The translations under genes were made by a program, and so were the position numbers. The notes beneath the pieces were generated by a model. That model made no database searches, was not told the DNA's origin, and saw nothing but the letters and a program-made list of their open reading frames with translations. This document shows positions 15,845 through 24,933 of a stretch of 64,000 nt of DNA, piece after piece (the stretch's first letter is position 1; each line of letters starts with the position of its first letter). Source of the DNA: DATDIC01 sp963777625 (GTDB taxonomy: Bacteria > Pseudomonadota > Alphaproteobacteria > Acetobacterales > Acetobacteraceae); the NCBI GenBank assembly GCA_963777625.1, contig CAVZRO010000033.1:1-64000 (forward strand), given 5' to 3'.

Positions 15845-18175
15845 ATGCCCGATCGGAAAGATAAAACGGCAAAGCAAGATGCCCTGCCGTTCCCGCCGAC
15901 ACCATCGGCCAGCATTGCCGGCCGGACGATGCAGGAGTCAGTTTACCGGCAACGGGTGACGCCTCGGCGCCTTCCCGCCGACGCGCCGAATATCCTTATC
16001 GTTCTGATCGACGACGCAGGCCCAGCCCTTCCCGCGACGTTCGGTGGCGAAGTCCACACGCCGACGATGGATCGCGTCGTCAATCAGGGGATCGCCTACA
16101 ACCGTTTCCACACCACGGCGATGTGCTCGCCGACCCGGGCGTCTTTATTGACCGGCCGCAATCATCATCGGGTTGGCAACGGGCAGATCGCCGAACTGGC
16201 GAATGATTGGGACGGCTATTCCGGGATCATTCCCCGGAGCAGTGCGCTGGTGGCTGACGTGCTGAAAGACTATGGCTACGCCACGGGCGCGTGGGGCAAG
16301 TGGCACAACACGCCCGCCGCGGAAACCACGCCGACCGGCCCGTTCGAGAATTGGCCGACAGGCCTCGGCTTCGAGTATTTCTACGGCTTCCTCGCCGGGG
16401 AGGCTTCGCAATACGAGCCAAACCTGGTGCGCAACACAACCAGCGTCCTGCCACCGAAAACCGTGCACGAGGGCTACCATCTCAGCGAAGACCTGGCGGA
16501 CGACGCGATCGGCTGGCTGCACAAGCACAAGGCGTTCCAGCCTGATAAGCCATTCTTCATGTATTGGGCGAGCGGCGCGATCCACGGCCCGCATCACGTC
16601 GCGAAGGAATGGGCCGACAAGTATAAGGGCAAGTTCGACGATGGCTGGGACGCCTATCGCGAGCGCGTATTTCGGCGCGCGAAAGAGAAAGGCTGGATCC
16701 CCGCCGATGCGCAACTCACGCCGCGGCACGAAACCATGCCGTCCTGGGACAGCATTCCGGACGACGAGAAGCCCTTCCAGCGCCGCTTGATGGAAGTCGC
16801 GGCGGGCTTCGCCGAGCACGTGGATGTCCAGGCCGGCCGGGTCGTCGATGAGATCGACAAGCTCGGCTACGGCGACAACACTCTTATCTTCTACATCTGG
16901 GGCGACAACGGTTCGTCGTCGGAGGGCCAGGGCGGCACCATCAGCGAATTGCTGGCGCAAAACGGCATTCCCACCACCGTCAGGCAGCACATCGCGGCGC
17001 TCGACGAACTTGGCGGTCTCGACGCGCTTGGGTCCCACAAGGTCGACAACATGTATCACGCCGGCTGGGCCTGGGCCGGCAGCACGCCTTACAAGGGGAC
17101 CAAGCTGCTGGCCTCGCATTTCGGCGGCACACGCAACCCGATGGCGGTCCGCTGGCCGGCCAGGATCACGCCGGATGAGACGCCGCGGGCACAGTTCCAC
17201 CACGTGAACGATGTCGTCCCGACCATCTATGAGATCCTCGGCATCACCCCGCCGCGCACGGTCAACGGCGTCGAGCAGGACCCCGTCGACGGCGTGAGCT
17301 TTGCCTACACTCTCGCCGACGCGAAGGCGAAAGGCCAACTGCTGACGCAGTACTTCGAGATCATGGGCAGCCGCGCCATCTATCACGATGGCTGGATGGC
17401 ATGTGCCTTCGGGCCGCGGGCGCCATGGCTCCCCGGGGTGCCGCCCGGCATTCACGAATGGACGCCCGACAAGGACGCCTGGGAACTATACAACATCGAG
17501 GAAGATTGGAGTCAGTCCAACGACCTCGCTGCCAAAATGCCGGAAAAGCTGGCACAGATGAAGGAAATCTTCCTCATCGAGGCAGCCAAGAACAAGGCGC
17601 TGCCGATCGGCGGCGGGCTCTGGGTTGTTGTGCTTCACCCCGAGCAGCGCATCAGCCCGCCCTACACCGAGTGGACCTTCTCCGGCGATACCGTCCGCAT
17701 GCCGGAGTTCTGTGCCCCGGCGCTCGGCAACAGACCCAACATCGTCACCATCGACGCCGTGATCCCGGAGAACGCCAACGGGGTGCTCTACAAACTCGGC
17801 GCCAACTCCGGCGGCCTGACATGCTTCGTGGAAGACGGCATTCTCTGCTTCGAGTACAACCTGTTCATCATCCAGCGCACGAAGATCCGTGCCACGGAAA
17901 AACTGCCGACCGGCAAGGTGAAGATCGAGATCCAAACGAGCTATGTCGTGCCAAGACCAGGGGGCCCGTTAAAGGTGACCATGACAGTGGACGGCAAAAC
18001 CGTTGCCGAAGGCACCGTGCCGATCAGCGCGCCGCTGCTGTTTACCGCCAATGACTGCCTCGATATCGGCATCGCGCTCGGATCGCCGGTCTCGCTCGAC
18101 TATTGCGACAAGGCGCCGTTCAGGTTCAACGGCACGATCGAGCAGGTTCATGTCACATATGTGACGCCAGGGTAG
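15845..18175 (+). CDS. Arylsulfatase (formylglycine-dependent sulfatase)
   Basis: A 776-residue type I sulfatase. The formylglycine signature CSPTRASLLTGR begins at Cys94, so an FGE maturase elsewhere is required. Metal-binding Asp56 and Asp57 lie in IVLIDDAGP, and a second acidic site is in the later WGDNGSSS. The protein has a further C-terminal beta-rich domain (about 590-776) seen in the long sulfatases of the atsA/PAS type. No signal peptide is evident, which suggests a cytosolic enzyme that hydrolyses aryl or alkyl sulfate esters for sulfur supply. Start ATG 15845 follows an AGGAGA site at 15832. Two small membrane-protein genes follow, converging from the other strand. Confidence 0.92.
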   Translation: MPDRKDKTAKQDALPFPPTPSASIAGRTMQESVYRQRVTPRRLPADAPNILIVLIDDAGPALPATFGGEVHTPTMDRVVNQGIAYNRFHTTAMCSPTRASLLTGRNHHRVGNGQIAELANDWDGYSGIIPRSSALVADVLKDYGYATGAWGKWHNTPAAETTPTGPFENWPTGLGFEYFYGFLAGEASQYEPNLVRNTTSVLPPKTVHEGYHLSEDLADDAIGWLHKHKAFQPDKPFFMYWASGAIHGPHHVAKEWADKYKGKFDDGWDAYRERVFRRAKEKGWIPADAQLTPRHETMPSWDSIPDDEKPFQRRLMEVAAGFAEHVDVQAGRVVDEIDKLGYGDNTLIFYIWGDNGSSSEGQGGTISELLAQNGIPTTVRQHIAALDELGGLDALGSHKVDNMYHAGWAWAGSTPYKGTKLLASHFGGTRNPMAVRWPARITPDETPRAQFHHVNDVVPTIYEILGITPPRTVNGVEQDPVDGVSFAYTLADAKAKGQLLTQYFEIMGSRAIYHDGWMACAFGPRAPWLPGVPPGIHEWTPDKDAWELYNIEEDWSQSNDLAAKMPEKLAQMKEIFLIEAAKNKALPIGGGLWVVVLHPEQRISPPYTEWTFSGDTVRMPEFCAPALGNRPNIVTIDAVIPENANGVLYKLGANSGGLTCFVEDGILCFEYNLFIIQRTKIRATEKLPTGKVKIEIQTSYVVPRPGGPLKVTMTVDGKTVAEGTVPISAPLLFTANDCLDIGIALGSPVSLDYCDKAPFRFNGTIEQVHVTYVTPG

Positions 18176-18204
18176 CGAATTGAGCCGACGGGGAAGATGC
18201 CGAA

Positions 18205-18597
18205 CTACCGGCGGATCAGCATGACGGCAAACGCCACGATCCCAAGGATGGCGATCGATCCGGCAAACAGCGATGCCAGCCAGCTTCGATTTCCCGCGTA
18301 ACCGCGCCCCAGCTCCCGCAGGTTCAGTCGGTATTCCAGCGTGCCCAGAGCCAGAGCGGCCAGTCCCATGCCGACCAGAATGAGGCCGAATTGCTCGGAA
18401 CCGATCATGGAGCCACGGACTTCCGGATGCTGCTCGATCTGAAAGAATTTGTAGACGCTGAAGCCGAAGGTGATCAGCGAGGTTCCGGTTCTGACCCAGG
18501 ACAGCAGCGTGCGTTCGAAGGCGACGCGGGTGCGATCAAACGCCAGCCGGGTCGACGTATCGGGGCTATCGGCGCTGGGCACCATTAATTTCGTCAT
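18205..18597 (-). CDS. DUF202 membrane protein, YidH-like
   Basis: A 130-residue inner-membrane protein. The DUF202 signature is visible as LAFDRTRVAFERTLLSWVRTGTS near residues 18-40, followed by three hydrophobic helices (one starting at LITFGFSVYKFF, one at FGLILVGMGLAALALG, and the last at the C-terminus). ATG 18597 is chosen because the longer frame upstream lies over non-coding-like sequence. The function of the family is unknown. It follows the 18653-19042 gene by 55 bases on the same strand and converges on the arylsulfatase. Confidence 0.85.
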   Translation of the reverse strand: MTKLMVPSADSPDTSTRLAFDRTRVAFERTLLSWVRTGTSLITFGFSVYKFFQIEQHPEVRGSMIGSEQFGLILVGMGLAALALGTLEYRLNLRELGRGYAGNRSWLASLFAGSIAILGIVAFAVMLIRR

Positions 18598-18652
18598 CCT
18601 CGTAGTCCCCCGCGAAAGCGCCGTACCCGGCGACGGGACAGCGCCCATCGGC

Positions 18653-19042
18653 TCAGCGGCGCAGCGCACGTGCGATCCGGTTAACCGGACCGCGGATAAG
18701 GAGATAGGGAACCACGGCCACGATCTGCGCGACGACCAGCGCTTCACCGGGGTAAACCCAGCGCAGTTGGATGAGCTGATAGACGATGTCGATCCCTAGC
18801 GCGACGAAAAAGACCTTCCGTATCGACCGCCACCCATCGCGCAGCCGATGCCGGCGATGGTCTGGCTCCATCAGCAGCGACAACCCGTAGGGCGGATCGT
18901 GCCGTGAGGCGTCCTTGATGCCGTCCCAGGTCGCGAAAATCGCGCCCATGATCGGCTGAATGACAAGGCGGGCCGCCATCGGGCCGTCGATACGACCGAA
19001 CAGATTCTGTGCCGCGCGAGCGAAAATGTCGTCCAAGGGCAT
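18653..19042 (-). CDS. Hypothetical membrane protein
   Basis: A 129-residue protein that I do not recognise by name. The first half is amphipathic and contains IQPIMGAIFATWDGIKDA. Two hydrophobic helices lie in the second half (SIRKVFFVALGIDIVYQLI and ALVVAQIVAVVPYLLI), and the C-terminus is Arg-rich. ATG 19042 gives the longest sensible frame. It is the first gene of a two-gene unit with the DUF202 protein. Its start lies about 34 bases from the intact palindromic repeat at 19076. Confidence 0.7.
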   Translation of the reverse strand: MPLDDIFARAAQNLFGRIDGPMAARLVIQPIMGAIFATWDGIKDASRHDPPYGLSLLMEPDHRRHRLRDGWRSIRKVFFVALGIDIVYQLIQLRWVYPGEALVVAQIVAVVPYLLIRGPVNRIARALRR

Positions 19043-19075
19043 AGCCCAATCCTGGCGGCTGTCACCGTTCCCTCA

Positions 19076-19197
19076 GGGCCCGTCATGAAATAACCGGATC
19101 GACCGTCATTCCCGCGAAAGCGGGAATCCAGCGGGCGGCGGCAATTCCTGCTTTCGCGGGAATGACGAGATGACGCGGTTGTTTCCGAACAACTCCT
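19076..19197. repeat. Palindromic repeat unit, copy 2, intact
   Basis: This 122-base unit is the uninterrupted form of the repeat split by the insertion sequence at 13.9 kb. It lies in the gap between the hypothetical membrane protein and yajC. Its two inverted arms (at about 19107-19128 and 19145-19165) allow a long hairpin. It could terminate yajC transcription. Confidence 0.85.
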
Positions 19198-19225
19198 TAG
19201 CGTGACGCCTTGCGGCGCCGGTAGC

Positions 19226-19600
19226 TTACGACGCCTTCTTGGCCGGCTTGATATCGTTCGCGACAGCCGGGCGGATCACGCTGCTGATGGTGTCGCGCAG
19301 CACGGTGACCCGGATATTGGGCGCGATCTCCACCTCGATCTCCGACGAGGCCACCTGCTTGCCGTCCTTGTCGTTGACCATCGGCACACGCTGCACCACG
19401 GCGACGATGCCGCCGCCGGTCACCACGCGGTCGCCGCGCTTGATCGCGGCCAGCATCTGCCGCTGATCCTTCTGCTTCTGCTGCTGCGGGCGGATCAGCA
19501 GGAAATAGAACACGACAAAGATCAACACCAGCGGAAGGAACTGGGTGGCGCTGCCGAAGCTGCCGAGAAGACCCTGCGCGTAGGCCGGGGTGATGAGCAT
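19226..19600 (-). CDS. yajC: Preprotein translocase accessory subunit YajC
   Basis: A 124-residue partner of SecDF in the Sec holotranslocon. A single N-terminal helix (FLPLVLIFVVFYFLLI, about residues 20-35) is followed by the family's RPQQQKQK motif and the conserved region IKRGDRVVTGGGIVAVV. The C-terminal DNIKPAKKAS-like tail is usual. ATG 19600 is chosen; the frame upstream is not coding-like. secD and secF are not in the window. It diverges from the DUF815 ATPase. Confidence 0.93.
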   Translation of the reverse strand: MLITPAYAQGLLGSFGSATQFLPLVLIFVVFYFLLIRPQQQKQKDQRQMLAAIKRGDRVVTGGGIVAVVQRVPMVNDKDGKQVASSEIEVEIAPNIRVTVLRDTISSVIRPAVANDIKPAKKAS

Positions 19601-19707
19601 GCGAGTCCTGTCTGAATGAGCGTCGCCCGCGGGCGCCGGGTTGCGGTGATCGGGGCCGGACCATAGTTTCCGCCACCCCTTCGTCAAGTTTTCTTCCGGA
19701 ATCGTGC

Positions 19708-20562
19708 ATGGACCCGCGCCTGACCGAATATCTGGACCGTATCGCCGCAGCCCTCGAGCGACTGGCGCCCGCCCCCGCCCCGCCGCCCGATCTGGATGCG
19801 GCCGAGGCGTTCGTGTGGCATCCGGACCCGCCTCGCCTGATCCCGGTGCACCAGGTGTCGCGGGTGGAGATCGGGTTGCTGAAGGGCGTGGAGCGGCAGA
19901 AGCAGATCCTGCTGGACAACACGCTGCGCTTTGGCCGCGGCCTGCCGGCCAACAACGCCATGCTATGGGGCGCGCGGGGCATGGGGAAATCCTCGCTGGT
20001 GAAGGCGGTGCACGCGGTCGCCAACCAGGGGGCGCCGGGCAGCCTGGCGCTGGTCGAAATCCATCGCGAAGACGTGCGTTCCTTGCCGGAGCTGCTGAAC
20101 GTGCTGCGCGGACGGCCGCGCCGCTGCCTGATCCTGTGCGACGATTTGTCGTTCGAACGCGAGGACTCCGACTACAAGGCGCTGAAATCGATCCTGGAAG
20201 GCGGCATCGAGGGCAGGCCGGCGAACGTGCTGTTCTATGCCACGTCCAACCGGCGGCACCTGATGCCGCGGGACATGATCGAGAACGAGCGTTCGACGGC
20301 GATCAACCCGTCGGAATCCACCGAGGAGAAGGTGTCGCTGTCAGACCGGTTCGGGCTGTGGATCGGCTTTCACAATTGCGACCAGGAGACGTATTTCGCC
20401 ATGGTGGAGGGATACGCCGCCAGCATGCACCTGCCGATCACGACCGAGGAGCTCCGGGCGCAGGCGGTCGAATGGTCGGTAACTCGCGGCGCCCGTTCGG
20501 GGCGCGTCGCGTGGCAGTTCATCCAGGATGTGGCGGGCCGGTTGGGGATGACGCGGGCGTAA
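19708..20562 (+). CDS. DUF815 family ATP-binding protein
   Basis: A 284-residue AAA-type ATPase of the DUF815 family. The P-loop is GARGMGKSS (residues 88-96), with a Walker B-like LILCDDLSFE near 147. The N-terminal 50 residues contain a Pro-rich linker. The cellular role of the family is not established. The close position beside yajC, transcribed divergently, is a context seen in alphaproteobacteria and is the main clue to orthology. Its last 44 bases overlap the end of the convergent ABC ATPase gene. Confidence 0.88.
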   Translation: MDPRLTEYLDRIAAALERLAPAPAPPPDLDAAEAFVWHPDPPRLIPVHQVSRVEIGLLKGVERQKQILLDNTLRFGRGLPANNAMLWGARGMGKSSLVKAVHAVANQGAPGSLALVEIHREDVRSLPELLNVLRGRPRRCLILCDDLSFEREDSDYKALKSILEGGIEGRPANVLFYATSNRRHLMPRDMIENERSTAINPSESTEEKVSLSDRFGLWIGFHNCDQETYFAMVEGYAASMHLPITTEELRAQAVEWSVTRGARSGRVAWQFIQDVAGRLGMTRA

Positions 20563-21316
20563 CGCTGTCGGCCACGCGCACACCGGTGATCAGCCCCAGC
20601 ACGTCGTTCATCGCCGCATCCCGCGTGTGCAGGTCGCCCACGCGGCGGCCGTGACGCAGGACGAAGATGCGGTCGGCGATTTCGAACACCTGGGGGATGT
20701 TGTGGCTGATCAGCACCACGCCGATCCCGCGTTCCTTCACGCGGCGGATCAGCTCCAGCACGCCGCGCGATTCGCGCACGCCGAGCGCGGCCGTGGGCTC
20801 GTCCATGATGACCATCTTGCGACCCCAGGAGATGGCACGCGCGACCGCGACGCTCTGGCGCTGGCCGCCCGACAGCAATCCCACCGGCTGGCGGACCGAG
20901 GTCAGCCCCACCTGCAACGAGGCGATGTGCGCCGTCGCCTCGCGCCGCATCGCCGCCTTGTCGAGCCGCCAGCGATTCCACCAGCGCGTGCCGGTGATCT
21001 CGCGGCCGAGGAACAGGTTCGCCTCCACGTCCATGTGCGGCACCACGGCGAGGTCCTGGTACACGGTCTCGATTCCCAGCGCGCGCGCTTCCAGCGGCGA
21101 GGCGATGCGCACTTCGCGCGCTTCGAACCGGATAGTGCCGGCGTCGGGCTGCACGGCGCCGGACATCACCTTCACCAGGGTCGATTTGCCGGCACCGTTG
21201 TCGCCGACCAGCCCGACGATCTCGCCGGGATGAAGGGTGAAGGAGACGTCGTCCAGCGCGTGCACCGGCCCGTAATGCTTGACGATGCCGGCAAGCTGCA
21301 GCAGCGGCGCCGACAT
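20519..21316 (-). CDS. Sugar ABC transporter ATP-binding protein, FrcA/RbsA-half type
   Basis: A 265-residue ABC ATPase with a single nucleotide-binding domain. Walker A is GDNGAGKST (about 38-46), the signature LLSGGQRQSVAVARA and Walker B MVIMDEPTAAL; the switch His is in ISHNIP. The sequence matches the halves of RbsA/XylG proteins, as in one-domain FrcA. The start ATG 21316 lies two bases after the binding-protein stop, so the genes are coupled. It powers uptake of a monosaccharide by the permease at 22396. Its 3' end overlaps the DUF815 gene on the other strand, which is unusual but keeps both frames intact. Confidence 0.9.
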   Translation of the reverse strand: MSAPLLQLAGIVKHYGPVHALDDVSFTLHPGEIVGLVGDNGAGKSTLVKVMSGAVQPDAGTIRFEAREVRIASPLEARALGIETVYQDLAVVPHMDVEANLFLGREITGTRWWNRWRLDKAAMRREATAHIASLQVGLTSVRQPVGLLSGGQRQSVAVARAISWGRKMVIMDEPTAALGVRESRGVLELIRRVKERGIGVVLISHNIPQVFEIADRIFVLRHGRRVGDLHTRDAAMNDVLGLITGVRVADSVTPASSPTGPPHPG

Positions 21317-21318
21317 GG

Positions 21319-22374
21319 TCACATGCAGCCGAGCGGTGCCTCCTTGAAGGCGTCGGCGGCGCCGGCCGGCGTTTCCGCCTGCTTCCACTTGGCGATCCAT
21401 TCATCGACATTTTCGGCGGTGACCACCGGCATCGACTGCGGCACCAGCGCGGGATAGCTGCAAGACTTGACGGTCAGCAGGTTGTGCAGGATCGACACGC
21501 TCTGGTAGCCCCAGCCCCAGTAGTCCTGGCCGACCAGCGCCTGCACATAGCCTTCCTTCACGAAGGGCAGCTCCGGCGCCAGTATGTCGGTGGTGATGAT
21601 CTTCACCTTGCCCTTGTTCTTTATCACCTCCGGCAGGGCGCTCATTTTACCGAAGAAAGGCACGCCGGCGACCATCAGGATGGCGCCGGCGTCGGGGTGC
21701 GAGACCAGCAGGTTGTTGGTGAGCTGCTGCGCCTTCACCAGGTCGTCGTCGTGGAAGAAGGGGCCGATCGTCTTGATGTCGGGATGCGCTTTCAGCGCAT
21801 CGGTGGCGCCCTTCAGCCGTGCGTTGAGGTTGGTGGCGCCCGGCCCGCCGCTGACCAGGATGACGGTGCCGGAGGGGCCCATGAACTTCACTGTCTGGTC
21901 GGCGAGCGCCTGGCCCATGGCAATGCTGTCCACGCCGTAGAAGAGCTGGCGCTTGCTGTCCGGCACGTCGGAATCCCAGGTGATGACCTTCATTCCCTGT
22001 GCCACCGCCTGCGCGATCGGTCCGACCAGCGGCTGCGGTGCATTGGCGTCGACTGCCATGCCGTCCACGTGACGCGCGATGAGGCCGGCCAGCACCTGCG
22101 CTTCCTGGCTGGCGTCCGACGTGGAGGATGCAGTCCAGACCACGTCCACGTCGCCCAGTTCCTTGCCGCGCAGGTCGGCGCCGTAACGGGCGTAGTAGAA
22201 TACCGGATTGTCGAGCGCCTTCGGGATCACGGCGATCGACAGCCTGGCGCCGCGGGCCACGAACGGGCAGGCAAGGCTGCCGGCCAGCGCGGCGCCGGTG
22301 ACAAGAAGCGTGCGACGGGCGATGCCGCCCGCCGGCAATAGGGCGGCCTCTGGTGTAGCTGCTGTTTTGCTCAT
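21319..22374 (-). CDS. Sugar ABC transporter substrate-binding protein
   Basis: A 351-residue periplasmic binding protein of the ribose/xylose type (periplasmic-binding domain 4). A long N-region with ARRTLLVTGAALAG suggests a twin-arginine signal, followed by the mature start near LSIAVIPKALDNPVFYYARYG. ATG 22374 follows AGGAGGT. The gene is the middle member of a permease, binding protein, ATPase operon. A monosaccharide or autoinducer-2-like ligand is the family expectation; the exact ligand is not readable. Confidence 0.88.
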   Translation of the reverse strand: MSKTAATPEAALLPAGGIARRTLLVTGAALAGSLACPFVARGARLSIAVIPKALDNPVFYYARYGADLRGKELGDVDVVWTASSTSDASQEAQVLAGLIARHVDGMAVDANAPQPLVGPIAQAVAQGMKVITWDSDVPDSKRQLFYGVDSIAMGQALADQTVKFMGPSGTVILVSGGPGATNLNARLKGATDALKAHPDIKTIGPFFHDDDLVKAQQLTNNLLVSHPDAGAILMVAGVPFFGKMSALPEVIKNKGKVKIITTDILAPELPFVKEGYVQALVGQDYWGWGYQSVSILHNLLTVKSCSYPALVPQSMPVVTAENVDEWIAKWKQAETPAGAADAFKEAPLGCM

Positions 22375-22395
22375 GGGCTGTTACCTCCTGTCGTT

Positions 22396-23415
22396 TCAGG
22401 CACCCCGCACGGCCTGGAGTCGCTGACGCACAACATCGAGCGTCGCGGCGGCGCCGATCACCAGGCCGGTGATCAGCTCCTGCCAGTAGCCCGCCAGCCC
22501 GAGCAGCACGATGCCGTTGTTGATAACGCCCAGTAGCGCGGCGCCTACCAGCACACCAGGGATCGTGCCGCGGCCGCCATACAGGCTGGTGCCGCCGATG
22601 ATAACCGCGGCGATCACCTGCAGCTCGTAGCCGGTGGCGGCGTCTGGCAGCGCAGTGCCGGCCTTGGCGGTCAGCAGCACGCCGCCGAGCGCGGCCAGCA
22701 GGCCGGAGAGCAGGTACATCGCGACCTTCACGTGCTCGACGCGCAGTCCCAGCAGCCGGGCGGCGGCCTCGTTGCCGCCCACCGCATAGACATGCCGGCC
22801 GAACGCGGTCTGGTTCATCAGCACGGTCAGCAGCAGGCCGATCGCCAGCATGATCAGCACCGGGACCGGCACCAGCCAGACGGTCGCGGTGCCGAGGGCG
22901 GTGAATGCGTGGCCGGCGGCATTATCGGGCGGCGTGACCGCGGCACCGGAGACGATGCCGTAGGTGAGCCCGCGCACAATGCTGAGCGATCCGAGCGTGG
23001 CGATGAACGGGTTGAGCCGGATGCGCGTGACGGCGAACGCGTTGACCGCGCCGACAACCAGCCCCGCTGCCAGTGCGGCGACCACCGCCATCACCGTGCT
23101 GCCGCCGGCGGTCAGCACGAGCGCCGCGACCACGCCGGCAAGACCCATCGTCGAGCCGACGGCAAGATCAAGCCCGCCGCCGATCATCACGATCGCCTCG
23201 CCGAACCCGGCAATACAGATCCACGAGAAATAGACCGCGACGTTGCCGAGGATGTTCGAGGCGGTGAGAAAATAGGGCGAGAACAGGCTGATCGCGGCGG
23301 AGACCACGACAAGTGCTGCCAGCACGCCGGCCCATGGCACCAGCACGAGCTGTGAAACCGTCAACCTTCTCGGCGAGGCCGTTTCCGGTCCCATCCCGGC
23401 TGTCTGTTGGTACAC
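22396..23415 (-). CDS. Sugar ABC transporter permease, RbsC type
   Basis: A 339-residue permease with about ten membrane helices. The family motif is visible as IGGGLDLAVGSTMGLAGVVAA, and IIGGTSLYGGRGTIPGVLVGA occurs near the C-terminus, as in RbsC/XylH. The start is either GTG 23415, with an AGGGA site nine bases before it, or ATG 23394. It is the first gene of the sugar transport operon 23415-20519 and would pair as a homodimer with the ATPase and binding protein downstream. Confidence 0.9.
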   Translation of the reverse strand: MYQQTAGMGPETASPRRLTVSQLVLVPWAGVLAALVVVSAAISLFSPYFLTASNILGNVAVYFSWICIAGFGEAIVMIGGGLDLAVGSTMGLAGVVAALVLTAGGSTVMAVVAALAAGLVVGAVNAFAVTRIRLNPFIATLGSLSIVRGLTYGIVSGAAVTPPDNAAGHAFTALGTATVWLVPVPVLIMLAIGLLLTVLMNQTAFGRHVYAVGGNEAAARLLGLRVEHVKVAMYLLSGLLAALGGVLLTAKAGTALPDAATGYELQVIAAVIIGGTSLYGGRGTIPGVLVGAALLGVINNGIVLLGLAGYWQELITGLVIGAAATLDVVRQRLQAVRGA

Positions 23416-23663
23416 TCGGGCGTTTCCCTAGGTTGTCGATGTTCCGCCCGGGCTGCGAGGGCAGTCAAGCACCGTCGGCGCGCTGAGCGTGCCAGCGATG
23501 CGGAGCTCATCGCGGTTTGCTTGCACCTCGCAATCATTCGGGCGCAGCATCGCCATGCTGGTTTCCCGGATCGCGCCCGGCTATCGGCACTGCGGGCCCA
23601 TCTCCACTGCGGGCCCGTCTCCGGGGAGCTGGCAGGGGAGCGTTCCACAACGGAGAACAAATC

Positions 23664-24878
23664 ATGATCAGCCGGAGAGAAGCGATCGCAGCGGCGCTGG
23701 CGGTCGGGGTGAGTGGCCGATTTCGTACTGCGCAGGCCGCTGCCCCGCCCGGTGGCACCGCAACCGAGCTGAAGATCGGCAACACGATGCCATACAGCGG
23801 GCCGGCCTCCTCGTACGGGATCATCGGGCGAACCGAAAGCGCGATATTCAAGATGGTGAATGACCAGGGTGGGATGGGCGGTCGCAAAATAGATTTCATT
23901 TCACTCGATGACGCCTACAGCCCGCCGAGGACCGTGGAAGACATTCGGCGGTTGGTGGAGGAAGACCAGGTCGCGTTTCTGTTCCAGACACTCGGCACGC
24001 CCTGCAACTCCGCGATCGTGGAATACGTGACGCGGCGGAAAATTCCGCATCTGTTCGTCGGCTCCGGCGCATCGAAATGGAGCGACTACAAGAAATATCC
24101 GTGGACGATGGGGTGGCAGCCCAACTACCGCACGGAGGCACAGATCTACACGAAGTACATGCTGCAGAACGTGAAGGATCCGAAGCTGGGGATTCTGTAT
24201 CAAAACGATGATTTCGGGAAGGATTACCCAGCGGGGGTACGTGACGTGCTGGGCAAGGACTGGGACAAGGTGGTTGCCAAGGTCGCCAGCTATGAGACGA
24301 CGGATCCGACCGTCGATTCGCAGATCACCGAGCTGCAATCGTCGGGAGCCAATGTGCTGCTGGTCGCCGGCATTCCGAAATTCGCCGCGCAGGCGATCCG
24401 CAAAGTGCACGATCTGGCGTGGAAGCCGACGTTCTTCATGACCAATGTGTCGATCTCGGTCGGTGGTGTCATGACCCCGGCCGGCGCGGAGAACGGGATC
24501 GGCATCCTGACCACCGGCTATCTGAAGGACCCGACGGATCCGGCGTTCAATGACGACCCCGGCATGAAGCAATGGCACGCGGTGATCGAAAAGTACCTGC
24601 CCGGCGCGGACATGACGGACGCCAGCATCGTGTTCGGGTACGGGATCACGCTGACGATGTTGCAGGTGCTGAAGCAATGCGATGGTGATTTCTCGCGCGA
24701 GAATGTCATGCGGCAGGCGGAGAACCTGCACGATGTGGAGATCCCCGTGTTGCTGCCGGGGATCAAGATCGATACCAGCCCTACGGATCACCGGCCGATC
24801 AAGTCGATGCAGCTCATGCGCTGGACCGGCAAGACGTGGGAGCGGTTCGGTGGACTGATCGAGGGCGTAAAGGTCTGA
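23664..24878 (+). CDS. ABC transporter substrate-binding protein, LivJ-like
   Basis: A 404-residue periplasmic binding protein of the Leu/Ile/Val-binding family. The N-terminus MISRREAIAAALAVGVSGRF is a twin-arginine-like signal. The mature part opens LKIGNTMPYSGPASSYG and contains the typical NDQGGMGGRKIDFISLDDAYSP. ATG 23664 follows a GGAGAA site. Relatives bind branched amino acids, amides or aromatic acids. No Liv permease or ATPase is adjacent, so it is an orphan here. It diverges from the sugar operon across about 250 bases. Confidence 0.88.
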   Translation: MISRREAIAAALAVGVSGRFRTAQAAAPPGGTATELKIGNTMPYSGPASSYGIIGRTESAIFKMVNDQGGMGGRKIDFISLDDAYSPPRTVEDIRRLVEEDQVAFLFQTLGTPCNSAIVEYVTRRKIPHLFVGSGASKWSDYKKYPWTMGWQPNYRTEAQIYTKYMLQNVKDPKLGILYQNDDFGKDYPAGVRDVLGKDWDKVVAKVASYETTDPTVDSQITELQSSGANVLLVAGIPKFAAQAIRKVHDLAWKPTFFMTNVSISVGGVMTPAGAENGIGILTTGYLKDPTDPAFNDDPGMKQWHAVIEKYLPGADMTDASIVFGYGITLTMLQVLKQCDGDFSRENVMRQAENLHDVEIPVLLPGIKIDTSPTDHRPIKSMQLMRWTGKTWERFGGLIEGVKV

Positions 24879-24933
24879 AGACCGGCCTACCGTACGCCTA
24901 CTCTTTTTCTGTGCTTTGCCACGGCGATACGGA

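Noticed and set aside
15633..15905. 90-residue minus-strand frame before the arylsulfatase gene
   Set aside because: It overlaps the start of the arylsulfatase, lacks a ribosome site and its codons are AT-rich; the region looks like a divergent promoter.
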